Source: Bordetella parapertussis
GTDB taxonomy: Bacteria; Pseudomonadota; Gammaproteobacteria; Burkholderiales; SG8-39
Assembly (NCBI GenBank): GCA_945861875.1
Contig: CAMAWC010000010.1
Location: forward strand, 1 to 63,142
Reading direction: 5' to 3'
Length of the DNA stretch: 63,142 bases
Shown: in pieces, positions 36,501 to 45,949 of the stretch
Numbering within the stretch: the stretch's first letter is position 1
Layout of the letters: each line of letters opens with the position of its first letter
The notes under the pieces: generated by a model
What the model was told of the DNA's origin: nothing
Databases searched by the model: none
The model's input: the letters and a program-made list of their open reading frames with translations, nothing else
Made by a program: the position numbers and the translations under genes

Positions 36501-37930
36501 CGCGATTTACCCATGCTGCCCATGTACGGGTTGGCAACCGGCAGTTCCTCGGCCGGGAACAGCGAAATGATCTTGGCGCCGGTGGGCGTGAGGATCACCT
36601 CCTCCTCGATGCGCGCCGCCGACACGCCGTCACTCGCCGGGCAGTATGTTTCGACCGCGAACACCATGCCCACCTTCAGTTCGATCGGGTCCTTGAAGGA
36701 GTTGAGGCGGGAAATCAGCGGCCGCTCGTGCAGGCCGAGACCGAGGCCGTGGCAGAAATTCAGGCCGAAGGCATCCATTTCGCTGTTAAAGCCGGCGTCC
36801 TGGGCCTTGGGCAGTGCCGCGGCAATCTTGTCGCTGGACATGCCCGGCTTCAGCAGGTCGATCGCCTTGTCCATCCACTCGCGCGCCTTGCCGTAGGCGG
36901 TGCGCTGTGACGAGGAGGCGCGGCCGACACTGAAGGTGCGGTAATAACAGGTGCGGTAGCCCATGAAGGACTGGATGATGTCGAAAAAAGCCTGGTCGCC
37001 GGGGCGGATCAGCCGGTCGGTAAAATTGTGCGGGTGCGGCGAGCAGCGCTCGCCGGCAATGGCATTGACCGCCTCGACACAGTCCGAGCCCATCTCATAC
37101 AGGCGCTTGGTGGCCAGGGCGACGATATCGCTCTCGCGCACACCCGGCTTGAGTGCTTCGTAGATGTCCTGATAGACGCCGTCGACCATTGCCGCCGCCA
37201 TGTTGAGCATGGTCAGCTCGTCGATGTTTTTCACCTCGCGCGCCTGCAACATGGTCTGCTGGCCGTCGCGCACCTCGATGCCAAGGCGTTGCAACTCGAA
37301 CATCATCGGCGGCTCGACCACGTCTATGCCAAGGGGCATGTTGCTCATGCCCTCGGCGTCGAGGATGCTCTTGATCTCCTTGGCCGCCTCGCGAAACAAG
37401 GTGATGTCCGAACCGGTGGCACCGCGCAAGCCCAGCAGCCCGGCACGGCAGTGGTCGTGCTCGAGCCAATGCGAATGCATCTTGTGGTGCTTGGCGGCCG
37501 AGCCGAAGTCCCAGATGTAGGGATCGCCGTTGCCAGTCAGCAGGGAGTAGCGCGTGAGCTTGTCGCGCGCCCATTCGCCGATGACGGTGCTGGTGGTATA
37601 GCGGATGTTGTGCTGGTCAAAGCACAGCAGCGCCCCGAGGCCCGATTGCGACAGGGCCGCGCGCGTACGCGCCAGGCGATAGTCGTGCAGGCGGCGGAAA
37701 TTGATGCGTTCCTCGAAATCAACCTGGGTGTGGCCGGGGGCCTGCAGCGGTCGGTCCCACTTGAAATGCGGATCAACCTCATCCGGATGGCCGTGATCGT
37801 GGCCATGCCCATGATGGTGGCCGTGGTCGCGCGGTCCCCTGGGCTCGGGTTGGCGCACGTGCGGATCAATACTGTCCGGACGGATGATCTTCGGTTCTCT
37901 GGTTTTCTTGGTGCTCTTTTTGGCGGCCAT
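36497..37930 (-). CDS. M24 peptidase/creatinase-like protein with His-rich N-terminus
   Basis: The 477-residue protein has a Lys/Pro-rich start and a His-rich stretch at residues 35-55. Then come a creatinase-type N-terminal domain and a pita-bread domain (about 240-465). Of the five M24 metal ligands, Asp317 (FFDIIQ), the His in FCHGLGLGLHERP, and the Glu residues in VFAVETY and RIEEEV are present. The second Asp, expected at 328, is Cys (GYRTCYYRTF). It may therefore be a creatinase-like C-N hydrolase or have altered metal binding. An amidohydrolase lies 54 bp upstream. Confidence 0.85.
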   Translation of the reverse strand: MAAKKSTKKTREPKIIRPDSIDPHVRQPEPRGPRDHGHHHGHGHDHGHPDEVDPHFKWDRPLQAPGHTQVDFEERINFRRLHDYRLARTRAALSQSGLGALLCFDQHNIRYTTSTVIGEWARDKLTRYSLLTGNGDPYIWDFGSAAKHHKMHSHWLEHDHCRAGLLGLRGATGSDITLFREAAKEIKSILDAEGMSNMPLGIDVVEPPMMFELQRLGIEVRDGQQTMLQAREVKNIDELTMLNMAAAMVDGVYQDIYEALKPGVRESDIVALATKRLYEMGSDCVEAVNAIAGERCSPHPHNFTDRLIRPGDQAFFDIIQSFMGYRTCYYRTFSVGRASSSQRTAYGKAREWMDKAIDLLKPGMSSDKIAAALPKAQDAGFNSEMDAFGLNFCHGLGLGLHERPLISRLNSFKDPIELKVGMVFAVETYCPASDGVSAARIEEEVILTPTGAKIISLFPAEELPVANPYMGSMGKSR

Positions 37931-37984
37931 CAGGGTTCCTTTGAAACAGAAATCAAATCGATACCGGTTGAATACTACGCCAGC

Positions 37985-39343
37985 TCAGCCTGCCGTGACC
38001 AAACCCATTTCAGCGACGATGCGCCGGCTCGATTCCTGCAGCGCATTTTTGACTTTTTGCAGGTCCGGATACAACAGGCGCCCATCGCGCTTGGCCCACA
38101 CGCCGGCGATCATCACCGAGTCGACGTTGGCAATGCCCGCCTGGGTGATGACGCTGGCCACCGGGTCGTGCACCGGCCACATGTTGAGCGCCGTCGCGTC
38201 GAGCAGCACCAGGTCGGCCTGCTTGCCGGGGGTGAGCGTGCCGATGCGGTCGGCCATGCGCAGCATGCGCGCGCCCTCGACGCTGATCCATTCGAGCGCT
38301 TCACGGCAACGTATGGTCGCGGTGGGCGGCAAGGCCCCGGTACTGGCGCGCACTGCGTCGTTGTCGATGGCGCGCTGCGTCGACAGCGCCAGCCGCGCCA
38401 CGGTGAACATGTCGCCCGAGGCGCCGGCCTCGAGGTCGGCTCCGAGCGACGGGCGTGCGCCGAGCTTGCGCAGCCGCCCGGTGATGGCAAAGCCGTGCCC
38501 TTGTGCCATTTCGGTCTCGGGCGTGAGCGTGAAGGTGACGCCTTTTTCCAGCATGAACGCAAGCTGGGCGTCGGTAAGGTTGTTGCCATGGACGATGTTG
38601 TTGTTGTCACCGAGCAACCCCTCGGCGCCCAGGCGGTCCCAGCCGTCGGGCGTGCGCGGTTCGGCGCCGGCGCAATGCATCGAGGCGATCATGCCGAATT
38701 CGCGCGCCAGCTTGAAATCGCTCACCGCCACCTCGTAGGTCGAGTAATGCGGCCCGAGGATGGCCATGCCCAGCGAGAGCAGCTTGTTGCCGCCGGCAAA
38801 GCCGCTTTTCAACAGGCGCTCGACTTCGCTCCTCGGATGGGGCGATTCCCAGAACGGGCGCTGTCCAGGCTTGGGATCGGGCTTGGGCGTGCCGTGGAAA
38901 AACGCGGCGCGTATTCCCGATGCGGCCAGTCCCTCGATGGCGGCGTCGGTGTGCGCCGGCGTCGGGTTGTTGTGACACCAGTCGACCAGTGTGGTGACGC
39001 CGCAATTGATCTGGTTGAGCGCGCCGGCAAGGTTGGCGGTGCGGATGTCCTCGGGCTTGAACTTGGTCGCGAGGCCGGCGTGCATGTTGCGAAAATACTC
39101 AAGAATGGTCCAGTTACCGGCGACGCCGCGCAACCCGGTCTGCCAGGTGTGCAGATGCGCATCGACCATGCCGGGAATGGCGATCATGCCGGCGGCCTCG
39201 ACCACTTGCGCATCATCGGCCTTGATTTGCGGCGCGATGGCGGCGATACGGTCATCCTCGACCAGGATGTCGCCCTGCGCCAGGTCACCGACCTTGGCGT
39301 CGAGGGAAATGATCGTGGCGCCGCGTATGAGTGTGCGTTTCAT
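37985..39343 (-). CDS. Amidohydrolase (TrzN/AtzB/SsnA-like deaminase or chlorohydrolase group)
   Basis: The 452-residue metal-dependent hydrolase opens with a small beta-sandwich, then GMVDAHLHTWQTG (His63, His65). Later it has MHCAGAEP and IVHGNNL, where other metal-site histidines are expected, and ends TPGKQADLVLLDATALNMWP, typical of the cytosine-deaminase-like branch. Members remove amino, chloro or methylthio groups from heterocycles. The ATG at 39343 is chosen for the MKRTLIRGATIISLDAKV start. It lies between the M24 gene and a dehydrogenase, suggesting nitrogen removal in the same pathway. Confidence 0.87.
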   Translation of the reverse strand: MKRTLIRGATIISLDAKVGDLAQGDILVEDDRIAAIAPQIKADDAQVVEAAGMIAIPGMVDAHLHTWQTGLRGVAGNWTILEYFRNMHAGLATKFKPEDIRTANLAGALNQINCGVTTLVDWCHNNPTPAHTDAAIEGLAASGIRAAFFHGTPKPDPKPGQRPFWESPHPRSEVERLLKSGFAGGNKLLSLGMAILGPHYSTYEVAVSDFKLAREFGMIASMHCAGAEPRTPDGWDRLGAEGLLGDNNNIVHGNNLTDAQLAFMLEKGVTFTLTPETEMAQGHGFAITGRLRKLGARPSLGADLEAGASGDMFTVARLALSTQRAIDNDAVRASTGALPPTATIRCREALEWISVEGARMLRMADRIGTLTPGKQADLVLLDATALNMWPVHDPVASVITQAGIANVDSVMIAGVWAKRDGRLLYPDLQKVKNALQESSRRIVAEMGLVTAG

Positions 39344-39357
39344 GGGGGGCTTCCGGT

Positions 39358-40302
39358 TCAGGACTCGAGTCCGTCGCTCATTTTCACGTTCTCGGGCTTT
39401 AGCTCGAGTCCGGCGCTCTTGGCGATTTCCTGCAGCAGGATGGCAAAGTCGACGTTGTCGTGGCCGCGGCCGACGACGTTGGCCACCGACTCGCGCGTGG
39501 CGGCGGCGGCCGGCATCGGCACGCCAAGGGCGTGGCCCGCCGCCAGGCCCAGGTCCAGGTCCTTCAACAACAGCCTGGGCGTGAAGGTGACGTTCTCGAA
39601 CGAAAGGTTGGTCAGCACCGGCGTCTTGTACTTGGTGTACATCGAACCCAGGACGCTGTTGTTGATCGATTCGAGGAAGACGTGGCGCGGGATGCCGGCT
39701 TTTTCGGCCAGCACGGTGATTTCGCACAGCGACTGGATGATCACGCCGAACATGGTGTTGTGGGCGATTTTCCAGACGCGGGCGAGCTCACCTTCGCCCA
39801 GGTAGGTGGCGCTACGGCCGAACATTTTCAGGTAGGGCTCGGCAAGATCGTATTGTGACTTGGGTCCCGAGGCCACCACCGAGAGCTTGGCCGCCTTGGC
39901 CACCTTGCCGTTGCCCGACACCGGCGCGCACAAATAGGCGATGCCGCGTTTTTCCAGTTCCGCGCGCACATCGGCCGAACCTTCCTGCGAGATCGACGAG
40001 CAGTCGACAACCAGTTTTGGCTTGGATTTTCCCGAGAGCAGGCCTCCGGCTTCGAACAACACCTCCTTCAGGTCGGCGGTGGTCGAGACCATGGTGAAGA
40101 CGATGTCGCAGGCGGCAAGGTCGGTTTTGGCGTCGACGATGACCGCGCCGAATTCAGCCAGCGGCTCGCCTTTGGCGCGGGTGCGGTTCCACACCGCCAC
40201 CTTGCAGCCGCCCTGCAACAGACGGTAAGCCATGGCATAACCCATGCGACCCAGGCCTATCCAACCCAGCTTTACACTTTCCACATTTGCGTTCACTGCC
40301 AT
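39358..40302 (-). CDS. Beta-hydroxyacid dehydrogenase (3-hydroxyisobutyrate dehydrogenase family), paralogue 2
   Basis: The 314-residue protein starts VKLGWIGLGRMGYAMAYRLLQGG. It has LVVDCSSISQEGSADVR and the catalytic lysine in GELARVWKIAHN. It aligns throughout with the product of 35547-36500 (shared ITVLAEKAG-PRH, YKTP, KD-DLGL blocks), indicating duplication. The two copies bracket the amidohydrolase and M24 genes. Different residues around the catalytic Lys suggest different substrates. It lies 37 bp downstream of the intradiol dioxygenase. Confidence 0.88.
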   Translation of the reverse strand: MAVNANVESVKLGWIGLGRMGYAMAYRLLQGGCKVAVWNRTRAKGEPLAEFGAVIVDAKTDLAACDIVFTMVSTTADLKEVLFEAGGLLSGKSKPKLVVDCSSISQEGSADVRAELEKRGIAYLCAPVSGNGKVAKAAKLSVVASGPKSQYDLAEPYLKMFGRSATYLGEGELARVWKIAHNTMFGVIIQSLCEITVLAEKAGIPRHVFLESINNSVLGSMYTKYKTPVLTNLSFENVTFTPRLLLKDLDLGLAAGHALGVPMPAAAATRESVANVVGRGHDNVDFAILLQEIAKSAGLELKPENVKMSDGLES

Positions 40303-40339
40303 GCTGCCCGTCCTTTTAGTGTGAGTCTGTTTACTTTAA

Positions 40340-41260
40340 TCAAACCGCATCCGCCGGCGAAATGACCTTTTGCACCTTGCCACCATCGGCCGGCCTGAGC
40401 ACGAAATCGAAGTCGGCGTTGTAGAACGGCGCCTTGAGTCCGGCCTTTTTTGCATCCGCTTCCGAGTTATTGAGCTTGAAGTCGACAATCAGCGAGTCCT
40501 TGACGCCAAACACCGCGTCCGAGTCGAGGTACTTGCCGCCCTTGACGAACAGGTGGGTGACGCAGGACTCGTAGCCGTCCGCCGAAACGATGAAATGAAT
40601 GTGCGCCGGCCGGTAGGGATGGCGGCCCATGCGCGTGAGAATGATGCCGACCGGGCCGTCGGTCGGAACCGGGTAGAACTCCGGCTTGATGGTGCGGAAC
40701 CAGTAACGCCCCTGCGCGTCGGTGCGCAGCTTGCCGCGCAGTTGTTTTTCCTCAAAGGTCGGCAGTTGCACGTCGTAATAGCCGACATCGTCCGAATGCC
40801 AGATGTCGAGCAGCGCGTTGGCGAGCGGCTTGCCGTCGGTGCCGAGCACGCGCCCGGACACCAGCGTCGGCTCGCCATCCCAGTCCTCGGCGAGGTTGTC
40901 GCCGTTCTTGATTTCCTTGGCGCCATGCACGAAAAACGGACCCAGGACGGTGTTCTCGGTGGCGCCGGCCGGACGCTTGTGGTTGATGGCGTCGACCAGC
41001 ATGGACAGGCCCAGCACGTCGGACAAGAGGATGAACTCCTGGCGCTTGTCGTCGCATTTCTGGCCGGCGGCGGTGAGGAACTTGATGCCCTCGAACCACT
41101 CCTCTTCGGTCAGTTCGACCTCGCGCGCGAAAGCGTGCACGTGCTTGATCAGCGCGGTGATGACCTGCTTGAAACGCGGGTCGCTGTCGTTGGCTAGGCG
41201 GTTGAGCGCCGACTCGGTCAGCCTGTCTTCGGTCGATTGGATTTCGGTGGTTTGGGCCAT
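40340..41260 (-). CDS. Intradiol ring-cleavage dioxygenase, hydroxyquinol 1,2-dioxygenase type
   Basis: The 306-residue protein has the helical N-terminal dimerisation domain of catechol/hydroxyquinol dioxygenases and then the beta-sandwich core. The Fe(III) ligands are visible: Tyr162 (VGYYDVQ), Tyr196 (EFYPVP), His220 and His222 (RPAHIHF). It opens an ortho-diphenol between the hydroxyls. With maleylacetate reductase next door the natural substrate is most likely hydroxyquinol (1,2,4-trihydroxybenzene), giving maleylacetate. Chlorocatechol dioxygenase is the alternative, but no cycloisomerase or dienelactone hydrolase is present. Confidence 0.9.
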   Translation of the reverse strand: MAQTTEIQSTEDRLTESALNRLANDSDPRFKQVITALIKHVHAFAREVELTEEEWFEGIKFLTAAGQKCDDKRQEFILLSDVLGLSMLVDAINHKRPAGATENTVLGPFFVHGAKEIKNGDNLAEDWDGEPTLVSGRVLGTDGKPLANALLDIWHSDDVGYYDVQLPTFEEKQLRGKLRTDAQGRYWFRTIKPEFYPVPTDGPVGIILTRMGRHPYRPAHIHFIVSADGYESCVTHLFVKGGKYLDSDAVFGVKDSLIVDFKLNNSEADAKKAGLKAPFYNADFDFVLRPADGGKVQKVISPADAV

Positions 41261-41312
41261 GGTGTCTCCTAGTGTGGATTCAAGATGTGTTCAGGACGAG
41301 CGGCGGCCGTGT

Positions 41313-42380
41313 TTAGCCGGGACGACGGCCGTGCCAGGCGTCGTCCAGTAATTTGCGAATCGCGGCGCGGTCAATCGGTCGCGGATTATAGTAGGGCGAC
41401 TTGACCGCGATGTCGGCGGCGCGGTCAAGCTCTGACTCGGGCATGCCGATGTCCTTGAGGGCCAGCGGCGTGCCAAGACTCCTGGCGAGGTCGAACAAGC
41501 CTGCGGCGGCGCTGGCCGCGCCCTCCAGGCCCAGCGCACGCGCCACCCGCAACATAGCGTCGGGCGCGGCGGAGGTGTTGTAGGCAGCCGCATGCGGCAG
41601 CACTATGGTGTGGGTCTCGGCATGCGGCAGGTTCCAGGTCCCGCCCAGGGTATGGCACAGCTTGTGGTGCAGCGCCATGCCCACGCCGCCCAGCACCGCG
41701 CCGCACAGCCACGCGCCATAGAGGCAGTCCGAACGCGCATCGATGTCGGCGGGATTTTTCACCACCCGCGGCAGGCCGCTTGCCAGCGCGCGTATGCCCT
41801 CCTCGGCCATCAGCGCCATGACGGGGTTGGCGTCCTCGGCGTAGAGCCCCTCGACCGCATGGGCGATGGCGTTCATGCCGCTGGTGGCGGACATGCCCGC
41901 GGGCAGGCCCAACGTGAGCAGGGGGTCGTAGATCACCGTGCGCGGCAACACCTTGCGGTCGCGCCCGGTCTTTTTCATGCCCGCTTCGGTAATGCCGTAG
42001 ATCGGCGTCATTTCCGAACCGGCGTATGTGGTGGGAATGGCGAGGATGGGCAGCGCCGATTCGAGCGCGATGGCCTTGCCAAGCCCGGTGGTCGACCCGC
42101 CGCCGATGGCGACGGCGCAGTCTGCGCCCAGGCGCTGGGCCTCGGCGCGCGCCTCGCGCGCCGTCTCGATCGGCACGTGCATCACCGCGCGCGCAAAAAT
42201 GCCGGCGCAGCGCCCGCCCAGCCGCCGTGCCACATCTTCGGCCTGGGCTTTTTGTTCCGGCGTGGAGAGCACCAGCGCGCGCGATGCCCCGAGCAGTTCC
42301 ATTTCACGCGGCAGGTGCTCGAGCGCGCCGGCGCCAAATACCACTCGGCCGGGAAGCTGGTTGTTGATGAAGGCTTGCAT
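41313..42380 (-). CDS. Maleylacetate reductase (iron-containing alcohol dehydrogenase family)
   Basis: The 355-residue protein has the NAD-binding AIGGGSTTGLGKAIAL, then PTTYAGSEMTPIYG. It continues with the family's GMNAIAHAVEGLYA and GMALHHKLCHTLGG segments, where metal-site histidines lie. The size and the PTTYAGSEMT motif match maleylacetate reductases. It reduces maleylacetate to 3-oxoadipate with NAD(P)H, linking hydroxyquinol cleavage to pcaIJ. The start is two bases after the pcaJ stop, so translation is probably coupled. Confidence 0.92.
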   Translation of the reverse strand: MQAFINNQLPGRVVFGAGALEHLPREMELLGASRALVLSTPEQKAQAEDVARRLGGRCAGIFARAVMHVPIETAREARAEAQRLGADCAVAIGGGSTTGLGKAIALESALPILAIPTTYAGSEMTPIYGITEAGMKKTGRDRKVLPRTVIYDPLLTLGLPAGMSATSGMNAIAHAVEGLYAEDANPVMALMAEEGIRALASGLPRVVKNPADIDARSDCLYGAWLCGAVLGGVGMALHHKLCHTLGGTWNLPHAETHTIVLPHAAAYNTSAAPDAMLRVARALGLEGAASAAAGLFDLARSLGTPLALKDIGMPESELDRAADIAVKSPYYNPRPIDRAAIRKLLDDAWHGRRPG

Positions 42381-42382
42381 GC

Positions 42383-43042
42383 TCAGGCCGCCTTGGCGCG
42401 CCCCTCTTTGAGCGGCACCCCGGTGAGACGCTGCAATTCTTCAAACGCCAGTCCGGGCACCAGGTCATAGGCGAGCAGGCCTTGCGGCGAGACATCGATG
42501 ACCGCAAGGTCGGTATAAACGCGGCTGACCACGCCGACACCGGTGAGCGGATAGCTGCAAACGGGCACGATTTTCGATTCACCAGACTTGGTCAGGTGCT
42601 CCATCATCACCCAGCAACTTTTCGCGCCCACGGCAAGATCCATCGCGCCACCGACCGCCGGAATCGCATCGGGCGCACCGGTATGCCAGTTGGCGAGGTC
42701 GCCGCCAACCGAAACCTGGAAGGCGCCGAGCACGCAGATGTCCAGATGGCCGCCGCGCATCATGCCAAAGGAGTCGGCGTGATGAAAGAACGAACCGCCG
42801 GGCAGCAACGTCACCGGCTCCTTGCTGGCATTGATGAGGTCCCAGTCTTCTTCGCCCTTGGCCGGCCCTGGGCCCATGCCAAGAATGCCATTTTCGCTGT
42901 GCAGCAGGATTTCGCGGCCCGGCGGCAGATAGTTGGCCACCAGCGTTGGCAGGCCGATACCAAGATTCACGTACGCACCTTCGTACATGTCTTGCGCCAC
43001 GCGCCTGGCGATGTCGTCGCGACTGCGTTTTGTGTAGCTCAT
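42383..43042 (-). CDS. pcaJ: 3-oxoadipate CoA-transferase subunit B (PcaJ)
   Basis: The 219-residue subunit has the active-site glutamate in LLHSENGILGMGPGP and the family start RDDIARRVAQDMYEGAYVNLGIGLPTLVANYLPP. It also has GGHLDICVLGAFQVS. With PcaI it transfers CoA from succinyl-CoA to 3-oxoadipate. The start codon overlaps the pcaI stop by four bases (43039-43042), as expected for coupled subunits. Acetoacetate or another 3-oxoacid is a possible alternative substrate, but the neighbours favour 3-oxoadipate. Confidence 0.92.
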   Translation of the reverse strand: MSYTKRSRDDIARRVAQDMYEGAYVNLGIGLPTLVANYLPPGREILLHSENGILGMGPGPAKGEEDWDLINASKEPVTLLPGGSFFHHADSFGMMRGGHLDICVLGAFQVSVGGDLANWHTGAPDAIPAVGGAMDLAVGAKSCWVMMEHLTKSGESKIVPVCSYPLTGVGVVSRVYTDLAVIDVSPQGLLAYDLVPGLAFEELQRLTGVPLKEGRAKAA

Positions 43043-43734
43043 GCCGCCTCCTTGGCCGCCACACCGCTGTCGCGGGCGACGCGCACGACACGCTGAACAT
43101 AAATACCCGGGGTGACGATATTCTCCGGATCGAGCTTGCCGAGTTCGACGACTTCATACACCTGGGCGATGGCGAGTTTGGCGGCGCTGGCCATCACGGG
43201 GCCGAAATTGCGCGCCGCCTTGCGATACACCAGGTTGCCCCAGCGGTCGCCCTTTTCCGCCTTGATCAGCGCCACGTCACCGAAAATCGGGTACTCGAGC
43301 ACGTAGTTGCGGCCGTTGATGAGGCGCGTCTCCTTGCCCTTGGCGAGGTCGGTGCCGTATGCGGTGGGGGTGTAGAACGCGCCGATGCCGGCACCGGCGG
43401 CGCGCATGCGCTCGGCGAGGTTGCCCTGCGGCACCAGTTCGAGCTCGATCTTGCCGGCCTTGTAAAGGCCTTCAAACACGTGCGAATCGGCCTGGCGCGG
43501 GTAGGAGCAGATGATTTTTTTGACGCGGCCGGTCTTCAACAGCTTGGCGAGGCCCCAGTCGCCGTTGCCGGCGTTATTGTTGACGATGGTGAGGTCGCGC
43601 GCGCCCTGCTCGATCAGCGCGTCGATGAGTTCACGCGCGATGCCGGCGCCGCCGAATCCGCCAACCAGCACGGTAGCGCCATCCTGCACTCCGGCCAGCG
43701 CGGCCTGGAGCGAATCGACGATCTTGTTCACCAC
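43039..43734 (-). CDS. pcaI: 3-oxoadipate CoA-transferase subunit A (PcaI)
   Basis: The 231-residue subunit has [38 protein letters not shown] and the [30 protein letters not shown] segment of alpha subunits. I start at the GTG at 43734, which lies seven bases after GGAGG and gives [13 protein letters not shown], like other PcaI proteins. An ATG at 43818 would add 28 unlikely residues. It is the first gene of the hydroxyquinol/beta-ketoadipate directon, and an IclR-like palindrome lies about 115 bp upstream. Confidence 0.92.
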   Translation of the reverse strand: MVNKIVDSLQAALAGVQDGATVLVGGFGGAGIARELIDALIEQGARDLTIVNNNAGNGDWGLAKLLKTGRVKKIICSYPRQADSHVFEGLYKAGKIELELVPQGNLAERMRAAGAGIGAFYTPTAYGTDLAKGKETRLINGRNYVLEYPIFGDVALIKAEKGDRWGNLVYRKAARNFGPVMASAAKLAIAQVYEVVELGKLDPENIVTPGIYVQRVVRVARDSGVAAKEAA

Positions 43735-43843
43735 GGTATGTCCTCCAGGACGGGCCGCATCGCAGCCCGGGCCGCACAGTTTAATGCTTGTCGTCGCAAC
43801 AGGCGGCGCTGTTTGCACGGTATTGCTGAATATCCAGCCTGCT

Positions 43844-43882
43844 CATTTGTTCGATATACGAACAAATGTTTGTTATGTGAAC
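43844..43882. promoter_or_regulatory. PcaR/IclR-like operator (perfect palindrome plus imperfect second copy)
   Basis: Bases 43844-43853 and 43859-43868 are exact inverted arms around ATATA. The 15-bp core GTTCGATATACGAAC (43849-43863) resembles the PcaR site GTTCGATAATCGCAC known upstream of Pseudomonas pcaIJ. A second copy, GTTTGTTATGTGAAC (43868-43882), matches the core at 11 of 15 positions, 19 bp away. It lies between pcaI (minus) and the IlvD-type gene (plus). The rest of 43735-44152 holds no gene I can support. Confidence 0.65.
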
Positions 43883-44152
43883 ATGCTAGTTGGTGCCGCC
43901 GAATGCGTCAATTGCGCAGCGCAACATCGGCTTGCGGCGGGCATTCCTCCGGTCGTTCCGCCATCTGACGGCGGCTGCGCAATGTCGCCGGTTGCGCGCA
44001 TGACCGCACCGCCTTGTACGACAACCGCAGGACGGGAAAAAGAATTTTTCAGCGCCAAATGCTGTCTTGCCGCGGGCATCTGCGGTAATCTTCGCAGCTC
44101 CGCTTTTCTCCTTCATTGCGCCCTCGCGCACCTAACTCGCGCACCCAAAACA

Positions 44153-45877
44153 ATGTCAAAAAAGAAAACACCCGAGCAGTTGCGCAGCCACCTTTGGTAC
44201 GGCGTGAAAGACCTGCGCTCCTTCGGCCACCGCTCGCGCACCGCGCAAATGGGCTTTGACCGCAGCGACTACGCCGGCAAGCCGGTGATCGCCATCCTCA
44301 ACACCTGGAGCGACATCAACGCCTGCCACACCCACTTCAAGCAGCGCGTCGAAGAGGTCAAGCGCGGCATCTGGCAGGCCGGCGGCTTTCCGGTGGAAAT
44401 TCCGGTGATGACGCTGTCCGAGCCGTTCCAAAAACCGACCACCATGATGTACCGCAACTTCCTCGCCATGGAAGCCGAGGAATCGCTGCGCGCCTACCCG
44501 GCCGACGGCGCGGTGCTGATGGGCGGCTGCGACAAGACCACGCCGGCCCTCATCATGGGCGCGACCAGCATGAACCTGCCGGCGATCTTCATGCCCGCAG
44601 GCCCGATGCTGCGCGGCAACTGGGGCGGCGCGACGCTCGGTTCTGGCTCCGACTCATGGAAATACTGGGCCGAATTGCGCGCCGGCAACATCAGCGAAAA
44701 AGACTGGCAGGAAATCGAACAGGGCATCGCCCGCTCGCCGGGGCATTGCATGACCATGGGCACCGCCTCGACCATGACCAGCGCCGCCGAGGCCGTCGGC
44801 CTGACCCTGCCCGGGGCCGCCTCCATCCCCGCGCCCGATTCGCGCCATGCGGCGATGGCCACCCAGACCGGCCGGCGCATCGTCGAGATGGTGTGGGAGG
44901 ACTTGAAGCCCAAGGACATCATCACCGCCGATGCCGTGCATAACGCCGTCACCACGGTGCTCGCCCTCGGCGGCTCGACCAATTCCATCGTCCACCTCAT
45001 CGCCATGGCGCGCCGCGCCGGCGTCGAGCTCGACCTCGACCTGTTTGACGCCCTTGCGCGCAAGACGCCGCTCATCGCCAACCTGCGCCCGGCGGGCAAG
45101 TACCTGATGGAGGATTTTTATTACGCCGGTGGCCTGCGCGCCATGCTGGCCAACCTGCGCGGGCTGTTGAAGCTCGATGCTAAAACCGTGAACGGCATGA
45201 CCCTTGGCGAGAACATTGCCGATGCCAAGGTCTTCAACGACGATGTCATCCTGCCGCTGGACAAGGCACTGGTGAAATCCGACAGCCTGGCGGTGCTGCG
45301 CGGCAACCTCGCCCCCAACGGCGCTGTGATCAAGCCGCCGGCGGCCGAATCGCGCCTGCACAAACACGCCGGCAAGGCGGTGGTGTTCGCCGACTACAAC
45401 GACATGGCGGCGCGCATCGACGACCCGGACCTGCCGGTGGACAAGGATTCGGTCATCGTGTTGAAGCACGCCGGCCCGCAGGGCGCCGGCATGCCCGAGT
45501 GGGGGCAGTTGCCGATACCGAAAAAGCTGCTCAAGGAAGGCGTGCGCGACATGCTGCGCATCTCGGACGCGCGCATGAGCGGCACCTCCTACGGCGCCTG
45601 CGTGCTGCATGTCGCACCCGAGTCGTATATCGGCGGGCCGCTGGCCCTCGTGCAGGACGGCGACATCATCGAGATCGACGTACCCGCGCGGCGCCTGTCG
45701 CTCAAGGTCGATGACGCCGAGCTGGCCAAACGCAAACGACTGTGGAAAGCGCCGCCGCCGCAGTACGCACGCGGCTACGGCGTGATGTTCGCCAAGCACG
45801 TCACCCAGGCCGACCAGGGCTGCGACTTCGACTTCCTCGAAGGCACGGCGCCGGTTCCCGACCCGGAGATCCACTGA
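44153..45877 (+). CDS. IlvD/Edd-family dehydratase (sugar-acid / dihydroxy-acid dehydratase)
   Basis: The 574-residue protein has the Fe-S-cluster and Mg-binding landmarks of the family: [37 protein letters not shown] and the C-terminal [21 protein letters not shown]. It begins [26 protein letters not shown]. This resembles L-arabinonate/D-xylonate-type dehydratases more than biosynthetic IlvD. It would convert a 2,3-dihydroxy acid to a 2-oxo acid. There is no clear Shine-Dalgarno before the ATG. It is divergent from pcaI and may share the operator region. Confidence 0.88.
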   Translation: MSKKKTPEQLRSHLWYGVKDLRSFGHRSRTAQMGFDRSDYAGKPVIAILNTWSDINACHTHFKQRVEEVKRGIWQAGGFPVEIPVMTLSEPFQKPTTMMYRNFLAMEAEESLRAYPADGAVLMGGCDKTTPALIMGATSMNLPAIFMPAGPMLRGNWGGATLGSGSDSWKYWAELRAGNISEKDWQEIEQGIARSPGHCMTMGTASTMTSAAEAVGLTLPGAASIPAPDSRHAAMATQTGRRIVEMVWEDLKPKDIITADAVHNAVTTVLALGGSTNSIVHLIAMARRAGVELDLDLFDALARKTPLIANLRPAGKYLMEDFYYAGGLRAMLANLRGLLKLDAKTVNGMTLGENIADAKVFNDDVILPLDKALVKSDSLAVLRGNLAPNGAVIKPPAAESRLHKHAGKAVVFADYNDMAARIDDPDLPVDKDSVIVLKHAGPQGAGMPEWGQLPIPKKLLKEGVRDMLRISDARMSGTSYGACVLHVAPESYIGGPLALVQDGDIIEIDVPARRLSLKVDDAELAKRKRLWKAPPPQYARGYGVMFAKHVTQADQGCDFDFLEGTAPVPDPEIH

Positions 45878-45926
45878 CGGCAAACCGGATATCGCCGTGC
45901 CAAGGTGCTTTCGCGACAAAGAGATT

Positions 45927-45949
45927 GGCGGGCCCGATCAGCGCCCGCC
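45927..45949. terminator. Hairpin between convergent genes
   Basis: GGCGGGC (45927-45933) pairs with GCCCGCC (45943-45949) around a nine-base loop. It lies between the stop of the IlvD-type gene and the stop of the convergent coiled-coil gene. No U-tract is obvious, so terminator function is tentative. Confidence 0.35.

Noticed and set aside
37028-39805. A 925-codon open frame on the plus strand opposite the M24, amidohydrolase and dehydrogenase genes
   Set aside because: It is antisense to genes with clear catalytic motifs. Its translation is rich in His/Arg/Gly/Ala with no recognisable domain, as expected from high-GC codon bias on the coding strand.
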